Of a DNA stretch of 62,890 nucleotides, positions 43,239-50,786 are shown piece after piece (position 1 is the first letter of the stretch; the number at the start of each line of letters is the position of its first letter). Below the pieces are notes generated by a model. It was not told where the DNA came from. It saw nothing but the letters and a program-made list of their open reading frames with translations, and ran no database searches. Where the stretch lies: assembly GCA_003153575.1 (NCBI GenBank), contig PLZW01000019.1:1-62890 (forward strand). The letters are read 5' to 3'. The position numbers were made by a program, and so were the translations under genes. This DNA comes from Acidimicrobiaceae bacterium. Its GTDB lineage: Bacteria > Actinomycetota > Acidimicrobiia > Acidimicrobiales > RAAP-2.

Positions 43239-44710
43239 GCGGGTTCGGCCAGCGACTTGGTCTCGAGGTACTCCTCGAACCCGGCGACCCCCGACTCCCG
43301 TCCGACCCCCGATTGTCTATACCCGCCGAAGGGCACGTCGGGGCTGAACCAGAGGCCACCGTTGATCCCGATGGTGCCGGTGCGGATCCGGTTGGCCACG
43401 GCTACCGCCCGCGCCCGGTCGGCCGACCACACCGAGCCCGACAGGCCGTAGGCCGAGTCGTTGGCGAGGGCCACGGCGTCGTCGTCGTCGTCGAACGGGA
43501 TGACGACCAGGACCGGGCCGAAGATCTCCTCTTGGGCCACCCGGGCATCGTTGCCCACGCCGACGATCAGGGTCGGCTCGACGAAGAAGCCACCGTCCAG
43601 GCCCTCGGGGCGGCCGCCGCCGAGGGCGAACGAACCGCCCTCCTCGATGGCCAGCCTCAGGTAGCCCTCCACCCGGTCGCGCTGGCGGGCACTGACCAGC
43701 GGGCCGCAGATGGTTCCCGGGTCGGTCGGGTCGCCGGCCGGCAGCTTGGCCATGACCCGCGACGTCGAGTCGACCGCCTCGTCGAACAGCGTCCGGGGGA
43801 CGAGCAGGCGCGTCGTGATGGCGCACCCCTGCCCGGCGTGTGTGCAGACGGTGAAGGCGGCCGTGGCGCAGGCGCCCCGGAGGTCGGCGTCGTCCAGGAT
43901 GACGAAGGCAGACTTGCCCCCGAGCTCCAGGAACACCTTCTTCACGGTGTCGGCGGCCGAGGCCATCACCTTGCGGCCGGTGGCCGTCGAACCGGTGAAG
44001 CTGACCTGGTCCACCCGGGCGTCGGTGGAGAGCAGAGCCCCGACGGCGTGGTCGGACGACGGGACGATGTTGACCACCCCGGCCGGGATGTCGGTCTCCT
44101 CGGCGATGAGTCGGCCGAGGACCGTGGCGCACCACGGCGTGTCCGGGGCCGGCTTGAGCACCACGGTGTTGCCCGCGGCCAGAGCCGGACCGAGCTTGGC
44201 CAGGTTGATCTGATGGGGGACGTTCCACGGGGTGATGGCACCGACCACCCCGGTCGCCTCCCGACGCACCCAGCGGTGGGACGGGATGCCGAGCGGCTCG
44301 GCGTCGCCGAGGTCGGTCTCCCACTCGAAGCCCTCGGCCAGGTCGGCCACCCACCCGAGCGACCCGACCGGGGCGTCGAGTTGGGCGGAGTAGGTGAGGG
44401 ACACCGGCGAGCCGGTCTCGGCGACGGTCATGGCCCGGATCTCGTCGGCGTGGCGCTGGAATCCCGCCTGCAGCTGGCGCAGGCCGCGCACCCGCAGCTC
44501 GACGTCGGTGGACCAGTCCGTCCCGTCGAAGGCGCGGCGCGCCGCACCGATGGCATCGTCGAGGTCCTGGCGCGAACCGTCGGCGACCACGCCGAGCACC
44601 GCACCGGTGGCCGGGTTGACGGTCTCGAATGTGGCACCCGACCGGGCCGGTCGCAGCTCGCCGTCGATCAGCAGCCGCTCCTCGCCCCTCACGGTGGCGT
44701 CGTCGCTCAT
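43235..44710 (-). CDS. NAD(P)-dependent aldehyde dehydrogenase
   Basis: 491 residues, full-length ALDH. Visible: AITPWNVPHQINLAKLGPALAAGNTVVLKP, FTGSTATGRKVM (cofactor loop), FLELGGKSAFVILDDADL (general base Glu), HAGQGCAITTRLLVP (catalytic Cys), EEIFGPVLVVIPFDDDDDAV, PFGGYRQSGVGRESGVAGFEEYLETKS. Oxidises an aldehyde to an acid or acyl-CoA. Overlaps both neighbours by 4 nt; corresponds to AldA (Rv0768) in the mycobacterial cluster. Confidence 0.93.
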   Translation of the reverse strand: MSDDATVRGEERLLIDGELRPARSGATFETVNPATGAVLGVVADGSRQDLDDAIGAARRAFDGTDWSTDVELRVRGLRQLQAGFQRHADEIRAMTVAETGSPVSLTYSAQLDAPVGSLGWVADLAEGFEWETDLGDAEPLGIPSHRWVRREATGVVGAITPWNVPHQINLAKLGPALAAGNTVVLKPAPDTPWCATVLGRLIAEETDIPAGVVNIVPSSDHAVGALLSTDARVDQVSFTGSTATGRKVMASAADTVKKVFLELGGKSAFVILDDADLRGACATAAFTVCTHAGQGCAITTRLLVPRTLFDEAVDSTSRVMAKLPAGDPTDPGTICGPLVSARQRDRVEGYLRLAIEEGGSFALGGGRPEGLDGGFFVEPTLIVGVGNDARVAQEEIFGPVLVVIPFDDDDDAVALANDSAYGLSGSVWSADRARAVAVANRIRTGTIGINGGLWFSPDVPFGGYRQSGVGRESGVAGFEEYLETKSLAEPA

Positions 44711-45612
44711 CGGTCCCCTTTCGCTGTGCCCAGGCCGAAGATGTCGTCGGTGCGGGCTTCGGTCATGGCGGCCAGCGGCAGGTCTACGTCCATCTCGGCG
44801 GCCAGCGCCAGCGCGGCCGTCAGATCCTTGTGGGCCAGGTCGGCGCCGGCCCGCATGGCCGCGGTCAGCCCGGCGTCGTCGTCCGCGGTGAACGGGGCGA
44901 CCGTGGCGCGGAACATCAGCGTCGAGGCCCCGCCGATCTTGGCGTCGCTGGCCCGGATGACCTGGGCCAGCTTGGCCAGCTCGATGCCGGAGGCCTCGGC
45001 CAGGACCTGGCCCTCATAGGCGGCGAGCCAGCTCCCGTACTGCACCAGGTTGCGCGCCAGCTTGGCTGCGAGCCCGGTGCCGAAGGGGCCCATCCGCACG
45101 GTCAGCGACCCCATGGCGTCGAACACGGGGGCCAGGCCCGCGACCACCGCATCGTCGCCCCCCACCATGCAGATCAGCTCGCCCGACGCCGCCGCGCTCG
45201 GCCCCCCGCTCACCCCGCAGTCGACCACGGTCACACCGGCCGCCGCAGCCTCGGCGCCGATGGCCCGGACGCACTCGGTGGTGATGGTGCTGACGATCAC
45301 GAACGTGGTCGCCGCGCCGCCGGCGACCATGGCGCCGTGGGGCCCGGACAGGACGGCGTGGACCTGCTCGTCGTTGACGACGGCCACCACCACGACATCG
45401 GCGGCACGGGCCAGGTCGGCCGGCGAGGCGGCTACGACGGCGTAGGCGGCGTGCTTGGCCGCCGCCTCCTCCCGGATGTCGGACACCACCAGAGGCAGCC
45501 CGGCGGCGTGCACACTGGCGGCCACCCCGTCGCCGATGAGGCCGAGTCCGATGACGCCGACGGTGGGACGGCCACCGGACACCTCGGGCGCTGGGCGCTG
45601 CTCTGTCGACAC
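44707..45612 (-). CDS. 3-hydroxyisobutyrate dehydrogenase-like oxidoreductase
   Basis: 301 residues: VGVIGLGLIGDGVAASVHAAGLPLVVSDIR (Rossmann), VVDCGVSGGPSAAASGELICMVGGDD, GTGLAAKLARNLV with the catalytic Lys, and a helical C-domain. A beta-hydroxyacid dehydrogenase. Start GTG 45612 has AGGGGG 5-6 nt upstream. First gene of the leftward operon, driven by the divergent promoter region at 45628-45667; equivalent to Rv0770. Confidence 0.9.
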   Translation of the reverse strand: MSTEQRPAPEVSGGRPTVGVIGLGLIGDGVAASVHAAGLPLVVSDIREEAAAKHAAYAVVAASPADLARAADVVVVAVVNDEQVHAVLSGPHGAMVAGGAATTFVIVSTITTECVRAIGAEAAAAGVTVVDCGVSGGPSAAASGELICMVGGDDAVVAGLAPVFDAMGSLTVRMGPFGTGLAAKLARNLVQYGSWLAAYEGQVLAEASGIELAKLAQVIRASDAKIGGASTLMFRATVAPFTADDDAGLTAAMRAGADLAHKDLTAALALAAEMDVDLPLAAMTEARTDDIFGLGTAKGDR

Positions 45613-45627
45613 GATGACCCCCTGTTG

Positions 45628-45643
45628 CTGGACAAGTGTCTGG
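45628..45643. promoter_or_regulatory. Operator copy CTGGACAAGTGTCTGG in the divergent promoter
   Basis: Matches CTGGACACGTGTCCAG at 13 of 16 positions. It lies just upstream of the rightward -10 box, in the -35/spacer region of the TetR-gene promoter, 16 nt from the GTG of the leftward operon. Confidence 0.6.
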
Positions 45644-45651
45644 ACTATAGT
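45644..45651. promoter_or_regulatory. ACTATAGT palindrome: overlapping -10 boxes of divergent promoters
   Basis: ACTATAGT is its own reverse complement, so TATAGT serves as a -10 on both strands (45646-45651 plus, 45649-45644 minus). Predicted starts: about 45658-45660 rightward and about 45637 leftward. Each promoter's upstream part carries one operator copy. Confidence 0.55.
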
Positions 45652-45667
45652 TTGGACACATGACCGA
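45652..45667. promoter_or_regulatory. Weaker operator copy TTGGACACATGACCGA
   Basis: Matches the palindrome at 11 of 16 positions, starting exactly 24 bp from the first copy, mirroring the spacing of the pair at 37327/37351. It covers the spacer of the leftward promoter and the predicted rightward start site. Confidence 0.45.
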
Positions 45668-45716
45668 TACCAGCGCGTGTCCCCGGGCCGACGCCGACCC
45701 CACGGTCCCCCGGTGA
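45660..45716 (+). CDS. Possible 18-residue leader peptide, leaderless start
   Basis: ATG 45660 begins MTDTSACPRADADPTVPR and stops at TGA 45714-45716, overlapping the GTG start of the TetR gene by GTGA. The ATG is 8 nt after the -10 box, so the transcript probably begins at or next to the A of the ATG. It may simply couple translation to the TetR gene. No homologue known. Confidence 0.3.
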   Translation: MTDTSACPRADADPTVPR

Positions 45717-46336
45717 CGGCCACCCAACCCCTGCCCGACGACGGTTCCCCGGTCGTCGACATCGAGGCCACCCGGCGCCGGCTCTCCGCCCGGCAGGCCG
45801 AAGTGGTCGCCAACCTGGTGCGGGCCGCCGAAGAGGAGACCGAGGACGTCGGGTACGCCGGACTTACCGTGCGTGGGGTGGCCCGCCGTGCCGGGGTGGC
45901 CCCGGCGACGGCCTACACCTACTTCAGCTCCAAGGACCACCTGTTGGCGGAAGTGTTGTGGCGCAGGATGGAGTCCCTCCCACCGGTGGACGCCGACATG
46001 ACGGTCCCGGTGGCGAATCGGGTGGCGCGCACGGTGCGGGACATGATCCCCTTCGCCGCCGAGAGCCCCGCCCTGATCGACGCCTGCACGGTGGCCCTGA
46101 TCAGTCCGAGCCCCGATGTGAGCCACCTGCGCGACCGGATCGGCTCCGAGACCCACCGCCGGCTGACCACCGCCCTCGGGCCCGGGGTCGACCCCCGGGT
46201 GGTCCGGGTGCTCGAGGCCGCCTACTCCGGCGCCCTGCTCACGGCCGGCACCGGTCACATGTCGTTTCTCGACGTCCCCGCCTTCGTCGCCGAGGCGGCC
46301 ACGCTCCTGGTCGACGGCACCGGCGGCACCCGTTGA
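45713..46336 (+). CDS. TetR-family transcriptional regulator
   Basis: 207 residues. N-terminal TetR helix-turn-helix: RQAEVVANLVRAAEEETEDVGYAGLTVRGVARRAGVAPATAYTYFSSKDHLLAEVLWRRM (about 25-85), with a ligand-binding helical C-domain (TVALISPSPDVSHLRDRIGSE, AAYSGALLTAGTGHMSFLDVPAFVAEAATLL). Starts at GTG 45713. Likely represses the divergent operons through the 16-bp palindromes, with an intermediate as inducer. Equivalent in position to Rv0767c. Confidence 0.88.
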   Translation: MTATQPLPDDGSPVVDIEATRRRLSARQAEVVANLVRAAEEETEDVGYAGLTVRGVARRAGVAPATAYTYFSSKDHLLAEVLWRRMESLPPVDADMTVPVANRVARTVRDMIPFAAESPALIDACTVALISPSPDVSHLRDRIGSETHRRLTTALGPGVDPRVVRVLEAAYSGALLTAGTGHMSFLDVPAFVAEAATLLVDGTGGTR

Positions 46337-47538
46337 CCTCCACCGAGGTCGGGGGGACCGTCACCTACAACCCCTATGCCTACGAGATGCACGAGGACCC
46401 GTACCCGACCTACGCGCGGCTGCGGGCCGAGGCGCCCGTCTACCGATCCGAGGAGTTCGACTTCTGGGCGCTCTCCCGCCACGAGGACGTGATCGGCGCG
46501 TTCCGGAACGTCGACGCCTTCTCCAACGCCTTCGGCGTGTCGCTCGACCCGTCGGCGTTCAGCCCCGACGCCCACCGGACCATGTCGTTCCTGGCCCTCG
46601 ACCCGCCCAGGCACACCCGGATGCGCTCCCTGGTCGGCAAAGGGTTCACCCCCTCCAAGGTCAACGCCATGGAGGAACGGATCCGGGAGATCACGGTCGA
46701 GCACCTCGAGCCGGCCCTCGAGTCGGGCAGCTTCGACTTCATCGCCGACTTTGCCGGCAAGGTCCCCATGGACGTGATCTCGGAGCTGATGGGCGTGCCG
46801 GTGGTCGACCGCGCCGAACTCCGGCGCTTGGCCGACCTGGTCCTCCACCGGGCCGACGGCGTCTACGACGTGCCGCCGGAGGGGATGGCGGCCGCGCTGG
46901 ACCTCGTCGTCTACTACCAGGCCATGGTCGACGAGCGCCGCAGGTCCCGGACCGACGACCTGACCTCGGCCCTGCTCGACGCCGAGATCGACGGCGACAA
47001 GCTGACCGACGACGAGGTCGTGGCCTTTCTGTTCCTCATGGTCGTGGCCGGCAACGAGACCACCACAAAGCTGCTCGGGAACGCCTGGTACTGGGGGTGG
47101 CGCCATCCCGACGAGCGGTCCAAGCCGTTCGACGACCCGGGCCGGGTGCCCGACTGGGTGGAGGAGACCCTCCGCTACGACACCTCCAGCCAGATGCTCC
47201 TCCGGGTCACCCGCCAACCGGTCGTGCTGCACGGCACGACCATCCCCGAGGGCGATCGGGCACTGCTCCTGGTCGGCTCGGCCAACCGGGACGAGCGGGT
47301 CTTCGCCGACGCCGACCGCTACGACCTCGACCGCGACACCAAGGCCCTGGTCAGCTTCGGCAGCGGCCGCCACTTCTGCATGGGTGCCCCGCTGGCCCGG
47401 CTCGAGGCCCGCATCGGGCTCACCGAACTGGTGGCGCGGGTGGCCGGCTACGACGTCGACCCCGACGGCATCGAGCGGGTCCACTCGATCAACGTGCGGG
47501 GCCTCGCCGCCCTGCCGACGACGGTGGCGCTGCGGTGA
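46333..47538 (+). CDS. cyp123: Cytochrome P450, CYP123-like
   Basis: 401 residues. I-helix oxygen-binding motif AGNETT (239-244), ExxR in EETLR, heme loop FGSGRHFCMG with Cys349. The N-terminus NPYAYEMHEDPYPTYARLR and the SNAFGVSLDPS, GKGFTPSKV and VPMDVISELMGVP segments closely match Mtb CYP123 (Rv0766c) as I remember it. No ATG/GTG lies before the conserved N-terminus; TTG 46333 overlaps the TetR stop (TTGA) and is taken as start. Substrate unknown; electrons probably come from the ferredoxin at 49773. Confidence 0.88.
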   Translation: MTSTEVGGTVTYNPYAYEMHEDPYPTYARLRAEAPVYRSEEFDFWALSRHEDVIGAFRNVDAFSNAFGVSLDPSAFSPDAHRTMSFLALDPPRHTRMRSLVGKGFTPSKVNAMEERIREITVEHLEPALESGSFDFIADFAGKVPMDVISELMGVPVVDRAELRRLADLVLHRADGVYDVPPEGMAAALDLVVYYQAMVDERRRSRTDDLTSALLDAEIDGDKLTDDEVVAFLFLMVVAGNETTTKLLGNAWYWGWRHPDERSKPFDDPGRVPDWVEETLRYDTSSQMLLRVTRQPVVLHGTTIPEGDRALLLVGSANRDERVFADADRYDLDRDTKALVSFGSGRHFCMGAPLARLEARIGLTELVARVAGYDVDPDGIERVHSINVRGLAALPTTVALR

Positions 47539-47554
47539 CGGGGGTGCGGCGCTG

Positions 47555-48382
47555 ATGGCCCGGTTCCCGCCCAACCCCGAGCGCCGGCCGGCCGTGGTGA
47601 CCGGCGCCTCCTCGGGCATCGGCCGGGCCACCGCCATCGCCCTCGGCGCGCTCGGCCACCCGGTGGTACTCGGCGCCCGGCGGGTCGGCGAGTGCGAGGA
47701 CGCGGCGGCGGCCATCCGGTCCGGAGGGGGCGAGGCGGTGGCCATCCACCTCGACCTGGCCGACGGCGACTCCGTGGAGCGGTTCGCGGCGGCGGCCGTC
47801 GACACCCTCGGCCAGGTGGAGATCGTCGTCTCCAACGCCGCCCAGAACATCGCCGGATCCGTGCTCGACACCGGTCCCGCCGAGTTCGACGGCGTACTGG
47901 GCGTCAACATCGGCGGCACCCACCGCCTGGTGCGGGGCCTCCTGCCGGCCCTCGTCGAACGCCAGCGGGGGGACGTCGTCTTCGTGACCTCCGACGTGGC
48001 CGAGCGGCCCCGGCCCGCCATGGCGGCCTACGTGACGTCGAAATGGGGCCTCGAGGGCTACGTCCACTCCCTCCAGATGGAGCTCGAGGGGACCGGCGTG
48101 CGCGCCACCATCCTGCGGCCCGGACCGACCATGACCGGCATGGGCCTGGACTGGGACCCGGAGGTGACCGGGGCGGTCATCGAGCAGTGGGCCGCCTGGG
48201 GATTCGCCCGGCACAGCAACTTCATGCGTCCGGCCGGCGTGGCCGAGGCCGTATGCGCCGTGGTGTCGCTCCCCCGGGGCACCCACGCCACCGTCATCGA
48301 ACTGCAGCCCGAGGCGCCCATCGCGTCGCCGAGCGACCACGAGGCGCGGAGCGCGCCGTCCGACGACCAAGGAGCACAGTGA
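47555..48382 (+). CDS. Short-chain dehydrogenase/reductase (Rv0765c-like)
   Basis: 275 residues: VVTGASSGIGRATAIALGALG, VVSNAAQNIAGSV, VTSDVAERPRPAMAAYVTSKWGLEGYVHSLQMEL (Ser, Tyr and Lys of the active site) and LRPGPTMTGMGLDWDPE. Sits between the two P450 genes, 16 nt after the first and overlapping the second by one base (TGATG). Could oxidise a P450-made alcohol. Confidence 0.9.
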   Translation: MARFPPNPERRPAVVTGASSGIGRATAIALGALGHPVVLGARRVGECEDAAAAIRSGGGEAVAIHLDLADGDSVERFAAAAVDTLGQVEIVVSNAAQNIAGSVLDTGPAEFDGVLGVNIGGTHRLVRGLLPALVERQRGDVVFVTSDVAERPRPAMAAYVTSKWGLEGYVHSLQMELEGTGVRATILRPGPTMTGMGLDWDPEVTGAVIEQWAAWGFARHSNFMRPAGVAEAVCAVVSLPRGTHATVIELQPEAPIASPSDHEARSAPSDDQGAQ

Positions 48383-49773
48383 TGGCCATCGACACCGGAA
48401 CACGCGAGCCCGCCCGGGTGTCGGGCGGGGAGGGGTCCACCGGCCACCTCGAGGAGCTGCGGGCCGATCCCATCGGCCTCATGCAGCGGGTCCGCGACGA
48501 GTGCGGCGACGTGGGCGTGTTTCGTCTGGCCGACCGCGAGGTCGTCCTGCTCAGCGGGGCCGAGGCCAACGAGTTCTTCTTCCGCTCCCCCGAGGAGATC
48601 CTGGACCAGGCCGAGGCCTACCCGTTCATGACCCCGGTCTTCGGGGAAGGGGTGGTGTTCGACGCCTCGCCGGAGCGGCGCCGCGAGATGCTCCACAACC
48701 AGGCGCTGCGCGACAAGTTCATGCGGGGCCACGCCGCCACCATCGCGTCCGAGGTCGAGGCCATGGTCGCCGACTGGGACGACGAAGGCGAGATCGACCT
48801 GCTCGAATGGTTCGCCGAGCTGACCATGTACACCTCGTCGGCCTGTCTCATCGGCAAGCGCTTCCGCGACCAGCTCGACGGGCGCTTCGCCGCCCTCTTC
48901 CACGACCTCGAGAAGGGCACCGACGCCATCGCCTACGTCGACCCCTACGCCGACATCGAGAGCTTCCACCGGCGCGACGCGGCCCGGGCGGAGCTGGTCT
49001 CGCTCATCCAGGGGATCATGGAGGGTCGGGCCGCCGGGCCGCCCGCCACCCAGGACGACCAGGACCTGGTCGATGTCCTGATGTCGGTCAAGAACCCCGA
49101 CGGCAGCGACCGGTTCCTTCCCGACGAGGTGACCGGCATGTTCATCTCGATGATGTTCGCCGGTCACCACACCACGTCGGGCACCGCCGCCTGGACCCTC
49201 ATCGAGCTGCTGAGGAATCCCGACGTCATGGTCCGGGTCGACGACGAGCTGGCCGACCTCTACGCCGATGGTGCCGAGGTCAGCTACCAGGCCCTGCGGG
49301 CCATGCCGCTCCTCGAGTCGTCGATCAAGGAGGCGCTGCGGCTCCACCCGCCGCTCATCCTGTTGTTGCGGGTGGCCAAGGACGAACTGGCCTGCGAGGG
49401 CTTCGCCATCCACCCCGGCCAGATGGTGGCGGCCAGCCCGTCGGTGTCCAACCGGCTGCCCGAGGACTTCCCCGAGCCGGAGGCCTTCCGCCCCGACCGG
49501 TACCTCGACCCCCGCGAGGAGGACCGCCTCAATCCGTGGACGTGGATCCCGTTCGGCGCCGGCCGCCACCGCTGTGTGGGCCAGGCCTTCGCCATGATGC
49601 AGCTCAAGGCCATCTTCAGCGTGCTGCTCCTCGACTGGGAGTTCGCGCCGGCCCAGCCGTCCGACACCTACCGCAACGACCACTCGAAGATGGTGGTGCA
49701 GCTGCAGCAGCCCTGCGTGGTGCGCTACCACCGACGGGCCGTGGCCCGTAGCCATCCGGGCCCCGGGGCCTGA
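48382..49773 (+). CDS. cyp51: Sterol 14-alpha-demethylase, CYP51
   Basis: 463 residues. The CYP51 signature is clear: RVSGGEGSTGHLEELRADPIGLMQRVRDECGDVG, AYPFMTPVFGEGVVFDASPERR (B' helix; Tyr80 and Phe82 match the Tyr/Phe that line the Mtb active site), FISMMFAGHHTTSGTAAW (I helix, His262 family-specific), KEALRLHPP (ExxR), FGAGRHRCVG with heme Cys398, and YRNDHSKMVVQLQQPCVVRY at the end. AAGGAG lies 8 nt before the ATG. Near end-to-end similarity to Rv0764c by memory. CYP51 removes the 14-alpha-methyl of lanosterol-type sterols; no sterol synthesis gene is in this window. Confidence 0.96.
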   Translation: MAIDTGTREPARVSGGEGSTGHLEELRADPIGLMQRVRDECGDVGVFRLADREVVLLSGAEANEFFFRSPEEILDQAEAYPFMTPVFGEGVVFDASPERRREMLHNQALRDKFMRGHAATIASEVEAMVADWDDEGEIDLLEWFAELTMYTSSACLIGKRFRDQLDGRFAALFHDLEKGTDAIAYVDPYADIESFHRRDAARAELVSLIQGIMEGRAAGPPATQDDQDLVDVLMSVKNPDGSDRFLPDEVTGMFISMMFAGHHTTSGTAAWTLIELLRNPDVMVRVDDELADLYADGAEVSYQALRAMPLLESSIKEALRLHPPLILLLRVAKDELACEGFAIHPGQMVAASPSVSNRLPEDFPEPEAFRPDRYLDPREEDRLNPWTWIPFGAGRHRCVGQAFAMMQLKAIFSVLLLDWEFAPAQPSDTYRNDHSKMVVQLQQPCVVRYHRRAVARSHPGPGA

Positions 49774-49967
49774 TGCGCATCGTCGTCGACGCCGACCTCT
49801 GCCAGGGCCACGGTGTGTGCGAGTCCGAGGCGCCCGGGGTGTTCGAAGTGGGCAAGGACCATCAGGTGGTCGTCCTCGACGCTGACCCACCGGCGGACCG
49901 GCGCACCGAGATCGAGGCCGCCGTTCGCTTCTGCCCCACCCACGCCCTGTCCCTGGTCGACGAGTGA
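49773..49967 (+). CDS. 3Fe-4S ferredoxin
   Basis: 64 residues: VVDADLCQGHGVCESEAPGVFEV and AVRFCPTHALSLVDE. The CxxxxxC...CP spacing lacks the second Cys of a 4Fe-4S motif, giving the 3Fe-4S type that serves P450s in actinomycetes. ATG overlaps the CYP51 stop (TGATG). Equivalent to Rv0763c, the CYP51 redox partner. Confidence 0.93.
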   Translation: MRIVVDADLCQGHGVCESEAPGVFEVGKDHQVVVLDADPPADRRTEIEAAVRFCPTHALSLVDE

Positions 49968-50051
49968 GTCGGTCGTCCCGACTCCGGGATGCCGGCTCCC
50001 CTCGAACCTCGACAACCACCCATCCGCCAGCAACCAACAAGGAGTCGCCCC

Positions 50052-50636
50052 GTGCCGTCATACCCGCGCCGTGAGCTCGAAGAGACCATGCAGCTGTGGC
50101 TGGACCTCAACCAGAAGTGCGAGGAGGAGCTGAACTGGCTGGCGCTCGCCGACATGTTCACCGAGGACGCCACCTACGGGTGGAACGTCGGCCCCAACGA
50201 CGAGTTCATGGCGGTGGGCCGCGACCAGATCCGCGAGTACGCCGTCGGCCTCGAGATGGAGGGCCTGGGCGGGTGGACCTACCCGTACATGCGCATCCTC
50301 ATCGACGAGGTCCAGGGGGAGATCCTCGGACTGTGGAGGCAGGTGGCCGATGCCGCCCGCCCCGACGGGAGCCGCTACGAGATCGCCGGCCTCGGGGGCA
50401 GCTGGTTCCGCTACGGCGGCAACCACCAGTGGAGCTGGCAGCGCGACTTCTTCGACGTGGGCAACGCCACCGCCGCCTACATCGAGATGATCCAGGCCGA
50501 CGCCCTGAGCCCGGGTATGAAGGCCCGCATGGAGAAAATGGGCTCCGGGCGTCAGCCGGGCCACTACCCGGTGGGCAAGGCTCCCGTCAGCCTGTGGGAG
50601 GGCGTCGAGCCGACGGTACTGGGCAGCGGTTCCTGA
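50052..50636 (+). CDS. NTF2-like/SnoaL-fold protein
   Basis: 194 residues from GTG 50052, preceded by AAGGAG. MQLWLDLNQKCEEELNWLALADMFTEDATYGWNVGPNDEFMAVGRDQIREYAVG is the N-terminal helix and cone of an NTF2-like fold, as in ketosteroid isomerases and polyketide cyclases; AGLGGSWFRYGGNHQWSWQRDFFDVG follows. Lies 84 nt after the ferredoxin and ends the rightward operon before a hairpin. A binding or isomerase role on the P450 substrate is plausible, not shown. Confidence 0.8.
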   Translation: MPSYPRRELEETMQLWLDLNQKCEEELNWLALADMFTEDATYGWNVGPNDEFMAVGRDQIREYAVGLEMEGLGGWTYPYMRILIDEVQGEILGLWRQVADAARPDGSRYEIAGLGGSWFRYGGNHQWSWQRDFFDVGNATAAYIEMIQADALSPGMKARMEKMGSGRQPGHYPVGKAPVSLWEGVEPTVLGSGS

Positions 50637-50645
50637 TTCCACCCT

Positions 50646-50667
50646 GGCACGGCACGGTGCCGGTGCC
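50646..50667 (+). terminator. Hairpin ending the CYP51 operon
   Basis: GGCAC GGCACGGTGCCG GTGCC: outer 5-bp stem and inner CGGCAC/GTGCCG dyad, 9 nt past the NTF2-like stop. No U tail, as usual for actinomycetes. The remainder of the 150-nt gap to the peptidase holds only the latter's leader. Confidence 0.5.
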
Positions 50668-50786
50668 GTCCGGGACGGGTCTCCGTGGACGCCGTCGGAG
50701 CCGCCGGATATCGTGAGGACAGCAGTTCTGCGGCCCGGACAGGACATCGGGCACGTTGCACAGGCGGAACCAGCGGGAGGCACGAC

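Noticed and set aside
45660..46336. Extending the TetR gene upstream to an earlier start
   Set aside because: The ATG at 45660 is in a different frame that stops at 45716, and in-frame upstream sequence crosses the operators and the -10 box.
46255..48021. Long antisense frame over the first P450 and SDR
   Set aside because: No motifs, composition typical of antisense codon bias, while the plus-strand genes carry full family signatures.
35176..50636. Defence system, CRISPR array or prophage
   Set aside because: No repeats with regular spacers, no Cas, nuclease/methylase pairs, toxin-antitoxin or phage structural genes were seen anywhere in the window; the accessory region is metabolic.
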